NCBI GenBank assembly: GCA_006844605.1 | Contig: SPJN01000006.1 | Coordinates: 29,419 to 93,418 of the forward strand | Origin: Hyphomicrobiales bacterium | Lineage (GTDB): Bacteria; Pseudomonadota; Alphaproteobacteria; SPJN01 | DNA length: 64,000 bases | Direction: 5' to 3' | Shown here: one piece after another, positions 20,544 to 30,772 of the stretch | Position numbering within the stretch: the first letter of the stretch is position 1 | Layout of the letters: every line of letters begins with the position of its first letter | Translations under genes and position numbers: made by a program | Notes under the pieces: generated by a model | What the model saw: the letters and a program-made list of their open reading frames with translations, nothing else | Databases searched by the model: none | Told to the model about the DNA's origin: nothing

Positions 20544-22127
20544 TCAGCCGATCGGCCCAGAATCACTCATTTCAGCGGAAATAGCGCGATGGTTAAAACC
20601 CGCCTCGCCCCCATAAACCAATGATTCGATTACAGTCGCAATCAGGTCAGGCAAATCTTCAGCAATCAGGCCCAGCCCCCACACGCGTCCCGCTTCACCA
20701 TGTAGCCAAACGCCGGTGCAGGCGGCCTCATACGGGGCCATGCCTTGGGCCAGCAGTCCCCCGATCAGCCCCGCCAGCACATCCCCCGACCCAGCGGTGC
20801 CCAATTCAGGCCCGGCATTATCATTAATGGCAAAGCGCCAGTCAGGCGACGCGATAATCGTATCTGGCCCCTTCAAAACCACTACCGCGCCTGCTTGCAC
20901 AGCGGCGGCCATCGCCCGTTCAAACCGTGTTTCCCCTTCGACAAACAGGCGGGCAAACTCACCCTCATGCGGGGTAAGGATGGCAGGGCTGGTGCGCGCC
21001 TTCAATGCGGTGAACAGGGTTTCAGGATCATCCTGAAAACAAGTCAGCGCATCTGCATCCAAAACCAATGCGGCTGGCGCGGCACAGGCGGCCAGTGTTG
21101 CGGCGCGCGTCCGGTCATTGACGCCATTGGCTGGGCCAACCACAACCGCGTTACGGCGGGTGTCTGCCAACAGGGGGGCAAAGCCGCCTGCTCCATCCCC
21201 GCCTTCATTGCCATCACTGCCATCACTGCCATCAGCATCGCGCTCACAATCTATCATGATCGCGGTTAAATGATTAGCCAACACCATCTGCGCCGATGGC
21301 GGGCCAGCCACGGTCACAAGCCCGGCACCGGCGCGCAATCCGGCCATCGCCGCCATACGCGCTGCGCCTGTTTTTGTCATGCCGCCTGAACGGACCAACA
21401 AATGCCCGCGCGTATATTTGTGCCCCTCAGCATCGGGGAGCGGGAATTGATGCAGCCACAGCCCCGGCGCGTTATGCGCGCCCTTTGCGCCTACTGTGCG
21501 GACCGCACTATCTGGAATACCAATGTCACGCACCCGCACGTCACCACAATGGGCGCGGCCGGGGTAAAGCAAGTGCCCCGGCTTGGCCCGAAAGAATGTG
21601 ACGGTGAAGTCAGCCTCAACCGCTGTGCCGCGCACTGCCCCGGTATCGCCATCAATACCTGAAGGGACGTCGACCGCCACAATGTTCGCGGCACTTGCGT
21701 TCACAGCCTCAACCAATGTTGCTAAGCTCCCCTCAACCGGGCGGGCAAGTCCGGCCCCGAACAGGCAATCAACAATCAAGCCGACATCATCAGTGATCAA
21801 ATTGGGGGACAGGGACACACAGCCCCCCTGCCATTTGGCGGCCATCGCAGCAGCGTCACCCACCAATGCCTCACGCCCACCCAACAAACCAAGTGTGACG
21901 GGCCAGCCTGCATCAACCAACAGACGGGCAATGACAAAACCATCGCCACCATTATTGCCCGGCCCGCACAGCACCAGCGTCGGGCACGGCTCAACACGGC
22001 CAAGGATTTCATCAACACAGGCCTGCCCCGCATGTTCCATCAGATCAAGCGATGGCACACCCTGATCAACCGCGTGTTGATCAGCTTCATACATTTGTTT
22101 GACAGTCAGCAGGTCGTGATGAGCCAT
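20544..22127 (-). CDS. nnr: Bifunctional NAD(P)HX epimerase / ADP-dependent dehydratase
   Basis: Repairs hydrated NAD(P)H. The N-terminal YjeF domain (about residues 1-215) epimerises R-NAD(P)HX, with GPGNNGGDGFVIARLL and VDVPSGIDGDTG signatures; the C-terminal ribokinase-like domain (about 230-510) dehydrates the S form, with ILTPHEGEFARL and GTAGSGDVLAGLIGGLLAQG. 527 aa, a little long because of a Gly/Asp/Ser insertion around residues 298-315 encoded by a 9-bp tandem repeat (21209-21235). The last 20 residues are unusual in sequence. It is the last gene of a minus-strand run. Confidence 0.93.
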   Translation of the reverse strand: MAHHDLLTVKQMYEADQHAVDQGVPSLDLMEHAGQACVDEILGRVEPCPTLVLCGPGNNGGDGFVIARLLVDAGWPVTLGLLGGREALVGDAAAMAAKWQGGCVSLSPNLITDDVGLIVDCLFGAGLARPVEGSLATLVEAVNASAANIVAVDVPSGIDGDTGAVRGTAVEADFTVTFFRAKPGHLLYPGRAHCGDVRVRDIGIPDSAVRTVGAKGAHNAPGLWLHQFPLPDAEGHKYTRGHLLVRSGGMTKTGAARMAAMAGLRAGAGLVTVAGPPSAQMVLANHLTAIMIDCERDADGSDGSDGNEGGDGAGGFAPLLADTRRNAVVVGPANGVNDRTRAATLAACAAPAALVLDADALTCFQDDPETLFTALKARTSPAILTPHEGEFARLFVEGETRFERAMAAAVQAGAVVVLKGPDTIIASPDWRFAINDNAGPELGTAGSGDVLAGLIGGLLAQGMAPYEAACTGVWLHGEAGRVWGLGLIAEDLPDLIATVIESLVYGGEAGFNHRAISAEMSDSGPIG

Positions 22128-22154
22128 GTCGTCAGTCCCTTTCCGTTCACCTGA

Positions 22155-23570
22155 TTATAGCGCCGGGTGACGCATGTGCCAGTCTGTAGCCCGTTCATAA
22201 ACACCCGCAATGGTTAAGGCGAGATCGTCGCGGAACTGTGGCCCGACAACCTGCAATGACAGGGGCAACCCATCGCGACTGAAGCCACACGGCACCGCCG
22301 CTGCAGGCTGTTGCGTCAGATTGAAGGGATAGGTAAAGGGTGTCCACGCCTCCCAAGAGCCGGCGCCGTGTTTGCTATTGTCAGGCCCGCCGGGATAATT
22401 GGCCCCAACTTCAAATGCGGGGATCGGCAGTTGCGGCGTGACCAACCCGGCAAAGCCATCCATCGTTTCACGCATGGCACTGCCGAACGCTTCACGCGCC
22501 TTCATGGCGTCTTGCAATTCGCGTCGGGTAATCTGGCTGCCCAGCTTCACCACCGCCTGCAAGCCCGGATCGACCAAGGCGAATTGATCGTCGGGCAAAT
22601 CCTCCAGCAACAAGGCTGCGCCTGCATACCAAAGCGTCTTGAAAATATCGACAGGGTCATCAAACAGCTGCGGTGCCTGAACCAGTGTTGCGCCCTGTTG
22701 TTCCAAAACCTCGATCGCCGCGTCAAACGCATTGGCCACATCCGGGTGCAATGACACATAACCTAAATCAGCACTGACCAGCAGGCGCGCATCCCTTGGC
22801 AATGGTGCGGTTGCCGCCTTGTGCCAATCCATACCGCTATCGGGTAAGTGATACCAATCGCGCGGATCAGGCTTGGCGATTTCATTCAAAAACAGGCCAA
22901 GGTCTTCAACCGTGCGGGCCATCGGCCCGACATGGGCCACCGTCCCAAAGGGCGAAATGGGATAGGCAGGCACGCGACCAAAGCTGGGCTTTAATCCCGC
23001 AACACCGGAAAAGCCTGCCGGAATGCGGATAGACCCGCCGCCGTCAGTGCCTGTTGCCAGGGGGCACAACCCAGCCGCAAGGGCAGACCCGCTACCGCCG
23101 CTTGAGGCGCCGGGGGTTGTGTCGGCGTTCCACGGGTTGCGGGTGATACCGCCCAGGGGATTGTCATTCACACCCTTCCAGCCAAATTCAGGCGTTGTGG
23201 TTTTGCCGATCAAAACTGCCCCGCCTTCTTTCAGGCGCGCAACTGATGGCGCATCAATATCCCACGGCCCAGTGGGGTCGATGGTTTTGGACCCGCGCAA
23301 GGTGGGCCACCCGGTCGTCAACAGAATGTCTTTGATTGCCACGGGCACCCCATCAAGCGGCCCGCGTGCAGTGCCGGATTGATACCGATCCGTTGCAGCT
23401 TGCGCCTGTGCCTTTGTTTCATCTTCATCGATCAGGCAGAACGCATTCAGGTGTTTATCAACATCAGCAATACGCGACAGCAAATGATCCGCCACCACCG
23501 AAGGGGTGAGCGTCCCTGCGCGGAAAGCTGCCGCCAAGTCAGCTGCGCTCATCCATTCGATTGCCGTCAT
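22155..23570 (-). CDS. Amidase (amidase-signature family)
   Basis: Hydrolase of the amidase-signature family, 471 aa. The Ser-cis-Ser-Lys triad is visible: Lys in PVAIKDILLTTGW, then the Gly/Ser-rich block TPGASSGGSGSALAAGL with the following TDGGGSIRIPAGFSG containing the nucleophile. The start MTAIEWMSAADL (23568-23570) overlaps the region of the upstream phosphatase stop, while a longer frame to 23609 has no ribosome site. The substrate cannot be told; it lacks a GatB partner nearby, so it is not called gatA. Confidence 0.88.
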   Translation of the reverse strand: MTAIEWMSAADLAAAFRAGTLTPSVVADHLLSRIADVDKHLNAFCLIDEDETKAQAQAATDRYQSGTARGPLDGVPVAIKDILLTTGWPTLRGSKTIDPTGPWDIDAPSVARLKEGGAVLIGKTTTPEFGWKGVNDNPLGGITRNPWNADTTPGASSGGSGSALAAGLCPLATGTDGGGSIRIPAGFSGVAGLKPSFGRVPAYPISPFGTVAHVGPMARTVEDLGLFLNEIAKPDPRDWYHLPDSGMDWHKAATAPLPRDARLLVSADLGYVSLHPDVANAFDAAIEVLEQQGATLVQAPQLFDDPVDIFKTLWYAGAALLLEDLPDDQFALVDPGLQAVVKLGSQITRRELQDAMKAREAFGSAMRETMDGFAGLVTPQLPIPAFEVGANYPGGPDNSKHGAGSWEAWTPFTYPFNLTQQPAAAVPCGFSRDGLPLSLQVVGPQFRDDLALTIAGVYERATDWHMRHPAL

Positions 23571-23571
23571 A

Positions 23572-24126
23572 TCAACGCACCACCGTGTCTGCTTCATTAC
23601 CCTGTTCAATCAGGGTCAACTTACCGTCCGTCACATCAAATGTCGTGACGGAACAATTGTCCGGCTTGAACACAATCACTGAATCAGACTGGGCCGCATG
23701 CCCCGCCAAGACATTGATCGCGATAAAGTGGCTGAAGATCACCTGATCCCCCTGCCCCTCAAGCGCCAGCACATATTCCAACACTGATTGTTTCCAGTCC
23801 TGAATTTCCTGCTCAGTGTCTGCCCACTTGCCCATCATCAATTTGCGCAACCATTGTGTCCGTTCCTCAAGCCCCATACCAAGCGAGGGGAGTTCCGCGA
23901 CTTCGGGTGTGATGGTGGGCGCCACATTCCACATACCCGCTAAAGGGATAGCTGTTTGCTGGCACCGCGCCAAGGGGCTGGTGCGGATGGGTTGTTGCGG
24001 CAGCTCATTCAAGATCTGCGCCACTGCCTCGGCCTGCGCCTTGCCCTTTTCCGACAGGCCCGGATCAGCGTGACCGTCCCACCCGCTGGCAGCTTCCCCG
24101 TGACGAATGAATGTCAGTTTGGTCAT
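23572..24126 (-). CDS. Histidine phosphatase family protein
   Basis: 184-aa member of the phosphoglycerate-mutase-like histidine phosphatases. The catalytic motif FIRHGEAAS starts at residue 7, the second conserved Arg is in TSPLARCQQTAIPL, and the acid/His block is VIFSHFIAINVLAG. Short length suggests a broad phosphatase rather than glycolytic mutase. It sits between the thiolase-like protein (11 bp) and the amidase (overlap region), so the three are probably one transcript. Confidence 0.88.
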   Translation of the reverse strand: MTKLTFIRHGEAASGWDGHADPGLSEKGKAQAEAVAQILNELPQQPIRTSPLARCQQTAIPLAGMWNVAPTITPEVAELPSLGMGLEERTQWLRKLMMGKWADTEQEIQDWKQSVLEYVLALEGQGDQVIFSHFIAINVLAGHAAQSDSVIVFKPDNCSVTTFDVTDGKLTLIEQGNEADTVVR

Positions 24127-24137
24127 GTCGTGATCCT

Positions 24138-25688
24138 TTAATTACCCGGTGTAAAAATATTCAAGCCATCAATTTGAGTGACTGTGCCCGGACGGCCAAG
24201 GCCCTCTCGCTGCTGCAAGTCATTCAGGGTGATGGCATCATTTGGTGTGTTGGCAAGGAAGCGGTGCCCGTTCGGTAACCGTCCGATGACGATGCCCCGT
24301 TCCGGCCCCTTGCGCCCATGCACAATTGTATAGGTTTCGATTGTCGCGTCGCCTTCGGGGTTTTCTTCTAAGACAGGCTTTGCCGGATCATTGTCGATGC
24401 CGGGCTGAAAGCTTGCCTGCGCCTCACGCGCCCAGGGGCCTTCTTTCGGTTCCGTGGCGTAAAGACCACAGGCATGTTTGGTGACAAACCAGCCATTAGC
24501 CGTAACCAACCCTTTCTTGCCTGGATTGGCCCGCAGCTTTGCCGCCATTTGCACAATCGAGTGCATCACATAGGCACTGCCCGGCCCGCCAAAATAGGGT
24601 AAGCCCCCGGTGATGGTCAGCCCACGGGGGTCATCAAACGGAATACCCAATTCCATACAGCCGATTTCAACCGCGCTGGGGAAACAGGAATAAAGGTCCA
24701 TAAAGTCAAGATCATCAACCGACCAGTCAGCCATATCAAACGCGCGTTCCGTCATGGTGCGGATCGCGGGGCTGGAATGATAGTTCACACGTTCTGACAC
24801 GTTCCAAATATCATAGGCATCACAACAGCCATGCAGATAAACACGGCGGTCTTCGGGAATGCCCATATCGTCAGCCGCGCCGGAAGAACACATTACAAGC
24901 GCCGCCCCCATATTAACCCGAATGATTGAGTTCAGGAATTTGGGATAGGGAAACCCGATCCAGCGATTATCATCTGTAATGGTCGTCAGTTCAGACGGGG
25001 TGCGCGCAATGGGGAACCAGCTGTTTGGGTTTTGCGCCGCCACATCCGTAAAGGGGGCAAAGAAATTGCCAAGATGGTCCATGTGCTGATCGACCGTATG
25101 GCCCATATGGCCACGAATGCTGTTTTCAAATAAGGGATAGATATTCACCGGCAGGTCAATGCCATACAGCTTTTCATGGTCGGAATGACCCGGTCTGTTG
25201 GTGCCAACGATTTCAGGCGCACCGCCCGGATCATCAGCCCAGTCATCAAGGGACAGGCCTGACTTCAACCTGTTGACCATTGTGCCCAGCACTTCACACC
25301 CGGCCAACAACGCAACATTCACATCACCTTGCGCTATCCGTTCGGCCATATCATTGACCAACATCTGGGGGGAGTTACCGCCCGTTGCCGCATAAATTTC
25401 TGTCGGCACACTTTCAAGGCCAAGCGATTTGGCAATTGTGCGCGGCGGGTTGGTGTAGCGCCCGCCCATTGCAGAGCGCACGTCGGGCGAATCCACTGTA
25501 AATTCAACCACCGCAATACCATCCAGCGCGGCTGTCACCTTGTCGGCAGCGCCCGTATCCTCAACCGCCTGTTTGGCAATTTTGGCAAGAAATCCATGGG
25601 GGGTCAGCCCCAGTTCAGCATTTGATCTGTCCGTAAATTCACCACCGCCGATTAGAACCGGCATGCGCGGGTCGATAGATCCAGCCAT
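24138..25688 (-). CDS. Thiolase-like protein with extra C-terminal domain
   Basis: 516 aa; thiolase superfamily, of the type often labelled acetyl-CoA acetyltransferase. The usual nucleophile Cys block is replaced by ATGGNSPQMLVNDMAE, so Cys is absent there; the second-half features YSCFPSAVEIG and ITGGLPYFGGPGSAYV (region of the catalytic His/Cys loops) are present. The last 70-80 residues, including HGRKGPERGIVIGRL, match the extra beta-rich C-terminal domain of type-1 thiolase-like proteins. ATG at 25686-25688 has AGAGG nine bases before it and is preferred to the ATG at 25697. A condensing or degradative role cannot be assumed. Confidence 0.8.
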   Translation of the reverse strand: MAGSIDPRMPVLIGGGEFTDRSNAELGLTPHGFLAKIAKQAVEDTGAADKVTAALDGIAVVEFTVDSPDVRSAMGGRYTNPPRTIAKSLGLESVPTEIYAATGGNSPQMLVNDMAERIAQGDVNVALLAGCEVLGTMVNRLKSGLSLDDWADDPGGAPEIVGTNRPGHSDHEKLYGIDLPVNIYPLFENSIRGHMGHTVDQHMDHLGNFFAPFTDVAAQNPNSWFPIARTPSELTTITDDNRWIGFPYPKFLNSIIRVNMGAALVMCSSGAADDMGIPEDRRVYLHGCCDAYDIWNVSERVNYHSSPAIRTMTERAFDMADWSVDDLDFMDLYSCFPSAVEIGCMELGIPFDDPRGLTITGGLPYFGGPGSAYVMHSIVQMAAKLRANPGKKGLVTANGWFVTKHACGLYATEPKEGPWAREAQASFQPGIDNDPAKPVLEENPEGDATIETYTIVHGRKGPERGIVIGRLPNGHRFLANTPNDAITLNDLQQREGLGRPGTVTQIDGLNIFTPGN

Positions 25689-25731
25689 CTTGTTCATCCT
25701 CTATATAAAGGCAATTTCGATGGCTTGAGTC

Positions 25732-26943
25732 CTACCCCCTTTCCACATAGGCAGCAAGGCGCTTGACCGCCTCGTCCAGCACCTCATGACGTTTTGAAAA
25801 ACAAAACCGAACCACCGTCCGCACTTCATCAGGCAGGGGTGTGCCGCTGACGCGTTCGGGCGCATAAAAGGCACTGACCGGCACTGCAGCCACGCCGGCG
25901 TCCCGTGTCATGCGTTCACAAAAAGCGGCGGCAGGCTCATCAATGCCAAGCCGTTCCATCAGGGGGGCATAATCAGCGGTTAAAAAGTAAGTGCCCGCAG
26001 CGGGGTGAACGATAAACCCAACCTCGCGCAAACCATCTGCCAACCTATCACGCTTGCCCTGCAAATCACTTGTCAGCTCTTTGAAATAACCGTCAGGCTT
26101 GCCCAAGCCATAGGCGACAGCTGTCTGTAAATCCGGCGGTGTGGTGAAGGTCAGAAACTGGTGCGCCTTGCCGATCATATCAATCAGATATGGCGCAGCA
26201 GTGATATAGCCGACCTTCCACCCGGTCAGCGAAAACGTCTTGCCCGCCGAACCAACGCGAATTGCCAGATCAGCCATCCCCTCAAAACTCATCAGGGGCG
26301 TGTGGTGCTGCCCATCAAAGACAAGATGCTCATACACTTCATCACACAATGCAGGCACCTGATGACGCACACATAGGGCGGCAATAGCCTCCAGCTCCTC
26401 ATCCGTAAACAACTTGCCCGTCGGGTTCATGGGCGAGTTCAAAACAACCAGTTTTGTTTTGTCTGAAAAGGCTGCCTCCAGCGCGGCGGTCGGCACCGCC
26501 CAATCAGGCGGGCATAATTTCACCAAACGCGGCACGGCCCCAATCTGTTCAATGATGGGCAGGTATGAATCATACAGCGGCTCAAACAACACAACCTCGT
26601 CACCGGGGTTCAGCAATCCCATCAAGGCTGCGGTCAGCGCCTCCGTTGCGCCGGAACAAACCAGCACATGATCAGGGGTAACATAGTCATAGCCATAGAA
26701 CCGTTTGTCGTGGTCGGCCACCGCCTGGCGCAAGGCAGGAATGCCCGGCGCAGGGGGATATTGGTTGCTGCCATTCAGTAAAGCGTCAGCCGCAGCCTGC
26801 CGAATATCAAGCGGCCCTTCTTCGTCTGGAAAGCCCTGCCCCAGATTGATGGCATTATGTTCGATTGCCAACGCGGACATGGTTGTAAAAATGGTGATGC
26901 CATACGCCCCCAATGCCCGGTTACCTGTAATGTCTGACGCCAT
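25732..26943 (-). CDS. Class I/II PLP-dependent aminotransferase (YbdL/KAT-like)
   Basis: Fold-type I aminotransferase, about 403 aa. Conserved sites seen: LVVLNSPMNPTGKLFTDEEL (Asn binding PLP), CDEVYEHLVFDG (Asp/Tyr), and the Schiff-base Lys in GSAGKTFSLTGWKVGY; the carboxylate-binding Arg is in VVRFCFSKR. The N-terminal AINLGQGFPDEEGP is typical of kynurenine aminotransferase/YbdL-type methionine aminotransferases. A longer frame to 27033 has no ribosome site; MASDITGNRAL at 26943 has GGAG upstream. Divergent from the gene at 27063, with about 120 bp between the preferred starts. Confidence 0.88.
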   Translation of the reverse strand: MASDITGNRALGAYGITIFTTMSALAIEHNAINLGQGFPDEEGPLDIRQAAADALLNGSNQYPPAPGIPALRQAVADHDKRFYGYDYVTPDHVLVCSGATEALTAALMGLLNPGDEVVLFEPLYDSYLPIIEQIGAVPRLVKLCPPDWAVPTAALEAAFSDKTKLVVLNSPMNPTGKLFTDEELEAIAALCVRHQVPALCDEVYEHLVFDGQHHTPLMSFEGMADLAIRVGSAGKTFSLTGWKVGYITAAPYLIDMIGKAHQFLTFTTPPDLQTAVAYGLGKPDGYFKELTSDLQGKRDRLADGLREVGFIVHPAAGTYFLTADYAPLMERLGIDEPAAAFCERMTRDAGVAAVPVSAFYAPERVSGTPLPDEVRTVVRFCFSKRHEVLDEAVKRLAAYVERG

Positions 26944-27062
26944 AATTCTGTTCGCTCCGCCCGTCTGAATGGCCGCACTTATCTGTTGCCAAGGTGGGTG
27001 ACAGGACCATACGTATCTGTCAAGGTCTGCCATAATCGCAACGCAAAACAGGAGCCGATTTG

Positions 27063-28451
27063 ATGGCTGATCAGCAAGACAACAATATCTATGTGGGCTG
27101 GGAAGAATGGGTCAGCCTGCCCGATCTTGACCTGCCTGCCATCAAGGCAAAAATTGACACCGGCGCCAAGACATCCGCGTTGCATGCGACATCCATCGAA
27201 TATTTCGGGTCAGAGGCACGGCGCAAGGTACGCTTTGGCATTCAGCCATTGGTGGACCGCCCCGACATTCTGATTTATTGCACAGCGCCGCTAGTTGATA
27301 TTCGCGAGATCACCAGCTCAAACGGCGAGCGGGAGTTCCGTCCCGTTATCGAAACCAAGCTGAATGTCGGCGGTCAGGAATGGTCGATTGAAGTGACGCT
27401 GACCAATCGCGATTCCATGTCATCGCGTATGTTGCTGGGCAGGTCTGCCATGACTGACAAGCTGATTGTGCAACCATCGGAAAACCTGCTGCTACCGGAA
27501 TTGACCGCCAGCCAATATGATGGCCAAAGTCGGCGCAAGAACCGTCGGCAGCGGTCCTTGAAAATCGGCGTTCTAAGTCGTGAACCCAACAGCTACACCA
27601 CGAAACGGTTGGTTGAGGCTGCCGAAGAAATGGATCACATGGTTGAAGTGATCAACACCACCCGTTGTTATATGAACATCACAACCGCAAAGCCGATGAT
27701 CTATGCCAAAGGCACACCATTGGAAGGGTTCGACGCCATCATCCCCCGCATTGGCGCGTCTATCACGTCATACGGGTTGGCGGTCGTCCGTCAGTTTGAA
27801 AGCATGGGTGTTTATTGCCTGAACGGATCAAACGCCATCGGCTCGTCCCGCGATAAACTTTACGCCCATCAATTGATGGCCCGTGCCGGTGTCGGCATGC
27901 CGGTGACTGGCTTTGCGCATTCACCCCATGATACGGATGATCTGATCAAATTCGTGAATGGCGCGCCATTGGTTTTGAAACTGCTGGAAGGGACGCAAGG
28001 CAAGGGCGTGGTGCTGGCGGAAACCCGCAAGGCAGCGGAAAGCGTTGTTACGGCCTTCCGTGGACTAAAGGCAGAATTATTGGTCCAAGAATTTGTGAAA
28101 GAGGCAGAAGGGTCAGACATTCGGTGTTTCGTCATCGGCTCAAAAGTCGTGGCCGCCATGCGCCGCCAAGCGCCAGAGGGGGAGTTCCGCTCCAACCTGC
28201 ATCGCGGCGGGGCCGCAACCCGCGTCCGCATTACCAAGGAAGAACGCCAAACCGCCATCAAGGCGGCACGGGTGCTGGGCCTGAAAGTGGCCGGGGTTGA
28301 CCTGCTGCGCACATCATCCGGGCCCAAAGTTTTGGAAGTCAATTCATCGCCGGGCCTAGAAGGAATTGAAAAAATCACGGGCAAGGATATTGCCGGCGCC
28401 ATAATTCAACATGTTGAAGGAAAACTGTTGGGGCCTAATGCAGCCGGTTAA
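27063..28451 (+). CDS. Fused retropepsin-like (RimB-type) domain and RimK-type alpha-L-glutamate ligase
   Basis: 462-aa two-domain protein. Residues about 9-145 resemble the PF05618 family, once called zinc proteases and now understood as retropepsin-like; the aspartyl signature is [12 protein letters not shown] with Asp32. Residues about 155-455 are an ATP-grasp ligase of the RimK type, with [33 protein letters not shown], and the metal/ATP end [18 protein letters not shown]. RimK adds glutamates to ribosomal protein S6; RimB removes or trims them, so both activities may be joined here. ATG follows GGAG by eight bases; a TTG lies one codon upstream. Monocistronic in appearance. Confidence 0.88.
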   Translation: MADQQDNNIYVGWEEWVSLPDLDLPAIKAKIDTGAKTSALHATSIEYFGSEARRKVRFGIQPLVDRPDILIYCTAPLVDIREITSSNGEREFRPVIETKLNVGGQEWSIEVTLTNRDSMSSRMLLGRSAMTDKLIVQPSENLLLPELTASQYDGQSRRKNRRQRSLKIGVLSREPNSYTTKRLVEAAEEMDHMVEVINTTRCYMNITTAKPMIYAKGTPLEGFDAIIPRIGASITSYGLAVVRQFESMGVYCLNGSNAIGSSRDKLYAHQLMARAGVGMPVTGFAHSPHDTDDLIKFVNGAPLVLKLLEGTQGKGVVLAETRKAAESVVTAFRGLKAELLVQEFVKEAEGSDIRCFVIGSKVVAAMRRQAPEGEFRSNLHRGGAATRVRITKEERQTAIKAARVLGLKVAGVDLLRTSSGPKVLEVNSSPGLEGIEKITGKDIAGAIIQHVEGKLLGPNAAG

Positions 28452-29120
<669 letters not shown>

Positions 29121-29138
29121 CCCAATCACTAAATCGCA

Positions 29139-29174
29139 AGCGCTCCTTATTGAGTATATGGGGCCAGGAGCGCT
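29139..29174 (+). repeat. Intercistronic inverted repeat between glnB and glnA
   Basis: AGCGCTCCT (29139-29147) and AGGAGCGCT (29166-29174) are perfectly complementary with an 18-base spacer. No U-run follows, so it is not a standard terminator; it may stabilise or process the glnBA mRNA or reduce read-through to glnA. Confidence 0.5.
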
Positions 29175-29266
29175 GATCTAACAAACCGCTTGTTACCCAC
29201 TCCCCTGCGGGACAAGAATTTTGAACAGCCTGCATGGTGCAGGCCAAACACTGAAGGAAGTTTTCA

Positions 29267-30676
29267 ATGGCTGACGCAAAAGAGTTGCTCAAGGAAATCG
29301 AGGAAAAAGGTGTCAAATATGTTGACCTGCGCTTTTCCGACCCGCGTGGTAAGTGGCAGCATGTAACAATGGATGTCGCCGTCGTTGATGAAGACATGTT
29401 CGCCGATGGCGTTATGTTCGACGGCTCATCAATTGCTGGCTGGAAAGCCATCAATGAATCAGACATGACCCTGATGCCCGATTGCGACACAGCATTCATT
29501 GACCCGTTCACCGCAGAATCAACAATGGTTATCACCTGCGATATTCTTGAGCCCAGCACCGGCGAAGGCTATGCACGCGACCCGCGTTCAACAGCCAAGC
29601 GCGCCGAAGCCTACCTCAAGCAGACCGGCATCGGTGACACAGCCTATTTCGGTCCTGAAGCCGAATTCTTCATGTTCGACGACGTACGTTGGTCAACAGA
29701 CATGAACGCAACAGGCTTTGCCATTGATTCAATGGAAGGCCCCTACAACTCAGCCACAGATTATGAAGGTGGCAATATGGGCCATCGCCCGGGCATCAAG
29801 GGCGGTTACTTCCCCGTTGCCCCCGTTGATTCAGCACAGGACATCCGTTCTGAAATGCTGACCGTGATGAAACAGATGGGCCTGCCCATGGAAAAGCATC
29901 ACCACGAAGTGGCACCGTCACAGCATGAACTTGGCATGATTTTCGGCACCTTGGTCGAACAAGCTGACCGGATGCAAATGTACAAATACGGTGTGCACAT
30001 GGTTGCCCATCTGCATGGCAAGACCGCAACCTTTATGCCCAAGCCCGTTAAAGGCGACAACGGCACAGGCATGCACGTGCATCAGTCAATCTGGAAAGAT
30101 GGCGAGCCGACCTTTGCCGGTTCAGGTTATGCCGATCTGTCAGAAACCTGCCTGTACTACATTGGCGGTATCATCAAACATGCCAAGGCACTGAACGCGT
30201 TCACCAACGCTTCAACCAACTCATACAAGCGTTTGATCCCCGGCTTTGAAGCACCTGTGTTGCTGGCATATTCTGCCCGTAACCGTTCAGCTTCTTGCCG
30301 TATCCCGCATGTTGGTAGCCCCAAGGGCAAGCGCGTTGAAATTCGCTTCCCTGACCCGACCGCCAACCCCTATCTGGCGTTCACTGCCATGTTGATGGCC
30401 GGTCTGGACGGCATTGAAAACAAAATCCACCCCGGTGACCCGATGGACAAGGATTTGTACGACCTGCCCGCCGAAGAATTGGCAGCCGTGCCGACCGTTT
30501 GTGGCTCATTGCGCGAAGCTCTGGAAAATCTCGACGCTGACCGTGCCTTCCTGACCAAAGGCGGCGTGTTCACCGACGACCAGATCGATGCCTATCTCGA
30601 GCTGAAGTGGGAAGAAGTGTACAACATGGAACACACCCCGCATCCCGTCGAATTCGACTTGTACTACTCCTGCTAA
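29267..30676 (+). CDS. glnA: Glutamine synthetase type I
   Basis: ATP-dependent amidation of glutamate, the main ammonium-assimilation enzyme. 469 aa, the exact GSI length. Signatures: [17 protein letters not shown] (metal/glutamate region), [16 protein letters not shown] (ATP site), and the adenylylation Tyr398 in DLYDLPAEE, which shows it belongs to the GlnE-regulated class. GAAGGA lies eight bases before ATG. It is co-transcribed with glnB and ends at a strong terminator. Confidence 0.98.
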   Translation: MADAKELLKEIEEKGVKYVDLRFSDPRGKWQHVTMDVAVVDEDMFADGVMFDGSSIAGWKAINESDMTLMPDCDTAFIDPFTAESTMVITCDILEPSTGEGYARDPRSTAKRAEAYLKQTGIGDTAYFGPEAEFFMFDDVRWSTDMNATGFAIDSMEGPYNSATDYEGGNMGHRPGIKGGYFPVAPVDSAQDIRSEMLTVMKQMGLPMEKHHHEVAPSQHELGMIFGTLVEQADRMQMYKYGVHMVAHLHGKTATFMPKPVKGDNGTGMHVHQSIWKDGEPTFAGSGYADLSETCLYYIGGIIKHAKALNAFTNASTNSYKRLIPGFEAPVLLAYSARNRSASCRIPHVGSPKGKRVEIRFPDPTANPYLAFTAMLMAGLDGIENKIHPGDPMDKDLYDLPAEELAAVPTVCGSLREALENLDADRAFLTKGGVFTDDQIDAYLELKWEEVYNMEHTPHPVEFDLYYSC

Positions 30677-30702
30677 TCAGCAGCATAGTCCAAAAACAAA
30701 AG

Positions 30703-30735
30703 CCCCCGCAGGTTCTGCCTGCGGGGGTTTTCTTT
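30703..30735. terminator. Bidirectional intrinsic terminator after glnA
   Basis: CCCCCGCAGG (30703-30712) pairs perfectly with CCTGCGGGGG (30718-30727) around a 5-base loop. TTTTCTTTT follows on the plus strand; the minus strand reads CTTTTGTTTTT after the stem. It therefore serves both glnA and the convergent membrane gene ending at 30773. Confidence 0.92.
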
Positions 30736-30772
30736 TGCTCTACATAAATCGCAAATGATCGAAGCTGCCGCC

